64,000 nucleotides of DNA, taken from Lachnospiraceae bacterium (lineage in GTDB: Bacteria; Bacillota; Clostridia; Lachnospirales; Lachnospiraceae). The stretch's first letter is position 1. Each line of letters starts with the position of its first letter. Below are positions 62,016 through 64,000 of this stretch, piece after piece. The DNA lies in the NCBI GenBank assembly GCA_021770785.1, contig JAETQH010000003.1, forward strand, positions 1-64,000, written 5' to 3'. The translations under genes and the position numbers were made by a program. The notes beneath the pieces were generated by a model. The model was not told the DNA's origin. It saw only the letters and a program-made list of their open reading frames with translations, and made no database searches.

Positions 62016-63335
62016 ATGGACAAAAATAAAATACATTTGAAGGCACCGGGGAATTGGATCAACGACCCCAATGGTTTTATCTATTATAAAGGAAATTATC
62101 ATTTATTCTATCAATATTTCCCCTATGCGCCGAGATGGGGAACCATGCACTGGGGACATGCCGTGAGCAAAGACCTGGTAAACTGGGAGCATCAGGGAGT
62201 TGCGGTTTTTCCTACCAAATATGAGGACCAGAACGGCTGTTTTTCGGGCAGTGCCATAGAGCGGGATGGCAGGCTGTATCTCTATTACACCGGGGTTCAT
62301 TATAACAAAATAAATCCGGAGGATATTCATCAATGTCTGAATGATGAGTTTGAGTCTTCACAGATCATGATTACATCGGAGGACGGGATTCATTTTGACA
62401 ATTTTCATGGGAAAAAAGTGATTGTACCTCCGATAACGGATGAAAAGGTCGGGGACAGAACCCATGCAAGAGATCCGAAAGTATGGCGGGGAAAAGATGC
62501 CTGGTATATGGTACTGGGCAGTAAAACTCCTGATAACAGGGGAAAATTGATTTTTTATAAAAGTGAAGATTTATATGATTGGGAACCAATCAATACGGCA
62601 TCGAAGGAAAGCGGATTTGGCTGGATGTGGGAGTGTCCCGATTATTTTGAAACGGAAGGCGGAAAAGTGCTTATCATTTCCCCCATGGGCTTTAGGAAAG
62701 AAGCAGGGCTGGAAGAAAATCATACCATCTGTATGTTGGCAGCTTTTGAGGAAGCAGCTTGCAGGATGGAAATGCCGGAAACGTATCAATATCTGGATTA
62801 CGGACTGGACTTATATGCACCGCAGTCCACCGAGGATGAAGAGGGAAGAAGAGTTCTGGCAGCATGGCTTCGTATGCCGGAGGCAGTGAATGGAAAATGG
62901 TGCGGGATGTTCTGTATTCCAAGGGTAGTGGAAGTAAAGGATGGACATATTTATTTCCGAGTGCATCCCAATATTGAAAAAATGTATACCCGGCGGATTT
63001 CCCATGCATCACAGGCCGACAGTGCAGGATATAAAGTCAGCTTTGAAATAGGGGACGGGGAAACGGTAAACATCGGCGGATACAAAATTTCACGAAGAGG
63101 CAGGCAGATTTGTACGGACCGGCAAGGGGTATTCCCGGAGCATACAAATTTCAGAATGCAGTGTGCGACTCCGGAAGTAAAAGAAGGATTTCATCTTGAT
63201 GTTTACGTGGATTCAAATCTCATCGAGGTTTTTGTAAATAATGGTGAATATGTTATCAGCAATACCGTTTATGGTTTGACGAGGGAAATCCGGGCAGAAG
63301 AAACGGAAAAGTTACAGATAGATACATTGGAATAA
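62016..63335 (+). CDS. GH32 beta-fructofuranosidase (sucrose/fructan hydrolase)
   Basis: The 439-residue hydrolase has all GH32 motifs: WINDPNG with nucleophile D17, RDPKVW (R152-D153) and ECPD with the acid/base Glu206. No signal peptide is seen, so it acts in the cytoplasm on imported fructo-oligosaccharides or sucrose. It is shorter than typical SacA (about 480-490 residues) at its C-terminal beta-sandwich. The start ATG 62016 is supported by GGAGGCTGAGG; in-frame upstream codons overlap the permease. A fructokinase gene follows. Confidence 0.93.
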   Translation: MDKNKIHLKAPGNWINDPNGFIYYKGNYHLFYQYFPYAPRWGTMHWGHAVSKDLVNWEHQGVAVFPTKYEDQNGCFSGSAIERDGRLYLYYTGVHYNKINPEDIHQCLNDEFESSQIMITSEDGIHFDNFHGKKVIVPPITDEKVGDRTHARDPKVWRGKDAWYMVLGSKTPDNRGKLIFYKSEDLYDWEPINTASKESGFGWMWECPDYFETEGGKVLIISPMGFRKEAGLEENHTICMLAAFEEAACRMEMPETYQYLDYGLDLYAPQSTEDEEGRRVLAAWLRMPEAVNGKWCGMFCIPRVVEVKDGHIYFRVHPNIEKMYTRRISHASQADSAGYKVSFEIGDGETVNIGGYKISRRGRQICTDRQGVFPEHTNFRMQCATPEVKEGFHLDVYVDSNLIEVFVNNGEYVISNTVYGLTREIRAEETEKLQIDTLE

Positions 63336-63362
63336 CAGCCCTGGAGGGTTGAAGGAGGGAAT

Positions 63363-64000
63363 ATGAAAACATATGATGTAGTGGCATTGGGAGAATTGCT
63401 GGTTGACTTTACGGAAAGCGGGGTAAGTCCCCAGGGAAATCCGCTGCTGGAAGCCAATCCGGGGGGAGCGCCCTGTAATGTTCTCGCAATGCTGAACAAT
63501 TTGGGAAAGAAAACAGCATTTATAGGAAAAGTGGGACAGGATTCCTTTGGCAGAATGCTTGGGGAGGCGGTAAAGGAGAGCGGTACGGATGTGACGAATC
63601 TTGTAATGGATGAAAAAGTACCCACTACCCTGGCATTTGTGCATACCCTGTCGGATGGTGACCGTGATTTCAGCTTTTACCGGAATCCGGGGGCAGATAT
63701 GATGCTGAAGAAGGAAGAAATCATGGAAGAAGTGATTGAGGGCGGGAAGATATTTCATTTTGGCACACTGTCTTCTACGCACCCGGGGGTCCGGGAGGCA
63801 ACCCGGTATGCAGTCAAAGCGGCAAAGGAGCATGGTCTTCTGATTTCCTTTGACCCCAATTTAAGGGAACCGTTATGGGACACATTAGAGGATGCAAGAA
63901 AAGAAATTGCATACGGACTTTCCCAATGTGATATTTTAAAAATTTCGGATAATGAGCTGGAGTTTATGACGGGAACGAAGGATTACACGGAGGGAGTGGC
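63363..64000 (+). CDS. Fructokinase, PfkB family (partial, continues past the window)
   Basis: The reading frame from ATG 63363 (AAGGAGGGA upstream) runs open to the window edge, giving at least 212 residues. It begins DVVALGELLVDF and has the PfkB substrate/cofactor motifs GGAPCNVLAML and GKVGQDSFGRM; a later SFDPNLRE segment is also typical of fructokinases. The C-terminal ATP/anion-hole signature lies outside. It would phosphorylate fructose released by the GH32 enzyme, completing the pathway. Confidence 0.92.
   Translation, partial: MKTYDVVALGELLVDFTESGVSPQGNPLLEANPGGAPCNVLAMLNNLGKKTAFIGKVGQDSFGRMLGEAVKESGTDVTNLVMDEKVPTTLAFVHTLSDGDRDFSFYRNPGADMMLKKEEIMEEVIEGGKIFHFGTLSSTHPGVREATRYAVKAAKEHGLLISFDPNLREPLWDTLEDARKEIAYGLSQCDILKISDNELEFMTGTKDYTEGV

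Noticed and set aside
1..64000. CRISPR arrays, tRNA and rRNA genes
   Set aside because: No regularly spaced repeats of 24-40 bp with unique spacers, no tRNA cloverleaf with TTCGA loop and CCA end, and no rRNA sequence were seen on reading.

Overview
The window looks like chromosomal DNA of an anaerobic gut Firmicute, most likely a Lachnospiraceae (Clostridium cluster XIVa) relative. The evidence is the oxygen-independent NrdD reductase, AddAB instead of RecBCD, split transketolase subunits, GPH sugar symporters, lipoprotein-dependent sugar ABC transport, strong AGGAGG-type ribosome binding sites and Tn916-type recombination genes. The genus is inference.

Layout. Positions 1-7470 are the right part of an integrative element. 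It carries a PC4-like protein, a restriction-endonuclease-like protein, an AlbA/Schlafen-type ATPase, an oppositely oriented STAND NTPase with C-terminal helical repeats, an excisionase-like gene, a tyrosine integrase and, just past the integrase, an exact 11-bp array of possible integrase arm sites. Its left end lies outside the window. From 7534 on the DNA is housekeeping and metabolic: two SDR oxidoreductases; a heterodimeric ABC exporter with a divergent MarR regulator and a clear operator; nrdD under an NrdR-box promoter, with no nrdG beside it; a decayed LysR gene; an FkbM-like methyltransferase; and a transporter/glycosidase/AraC locus (18.4-23.4 kb).

From 23.5 to 28.7 kb a 170-bp MITE-like element precedes a pentose operon: FGGY kinase, transaldolase-like aldolase, transketolase N and C subunits, and L-ribulose-5-phosphate 4-epimerase. 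Together these would turn a ketopentose, probably L-ribulose from arabinose, into glycolytic intermediates. Next come a second GPH symporter, thymidine kinase and addB-addA (30.9-38.8 kb). A 725-bp gene-free interval follows (38831-39555), with two large foldback structures. The first has three nearly perfect paired blocks enclosing a possible pseudoknot and a 9-bp hairpin, and is the most unusual non-coding sequence in the window.

From 39.5 to 49.8 kb are an ArsC/Spx-like protein, Maf, an FAD oxidoreductase, a PrsA-like foldase, a MATE pump, an ABC-F ATPase, a YbjQ protein, a membrane-anchored spermidine-synthase-like protein and NudC. From 49.9 to 53.4 kb is a MacAB-type operon behind a triple TTAAG repeat. 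A 1254-residue YfhO-acyltransferase fusion follows. The window ends in a fructan/sucrose operon: a divergent LacI regulator with CCGGTT-centred operators, binding lipoprotein, two permeases, a GH32 hydrolase and a fructokinase cut by the window edge.

No tRNA, rRNA or CRISPR array was found.
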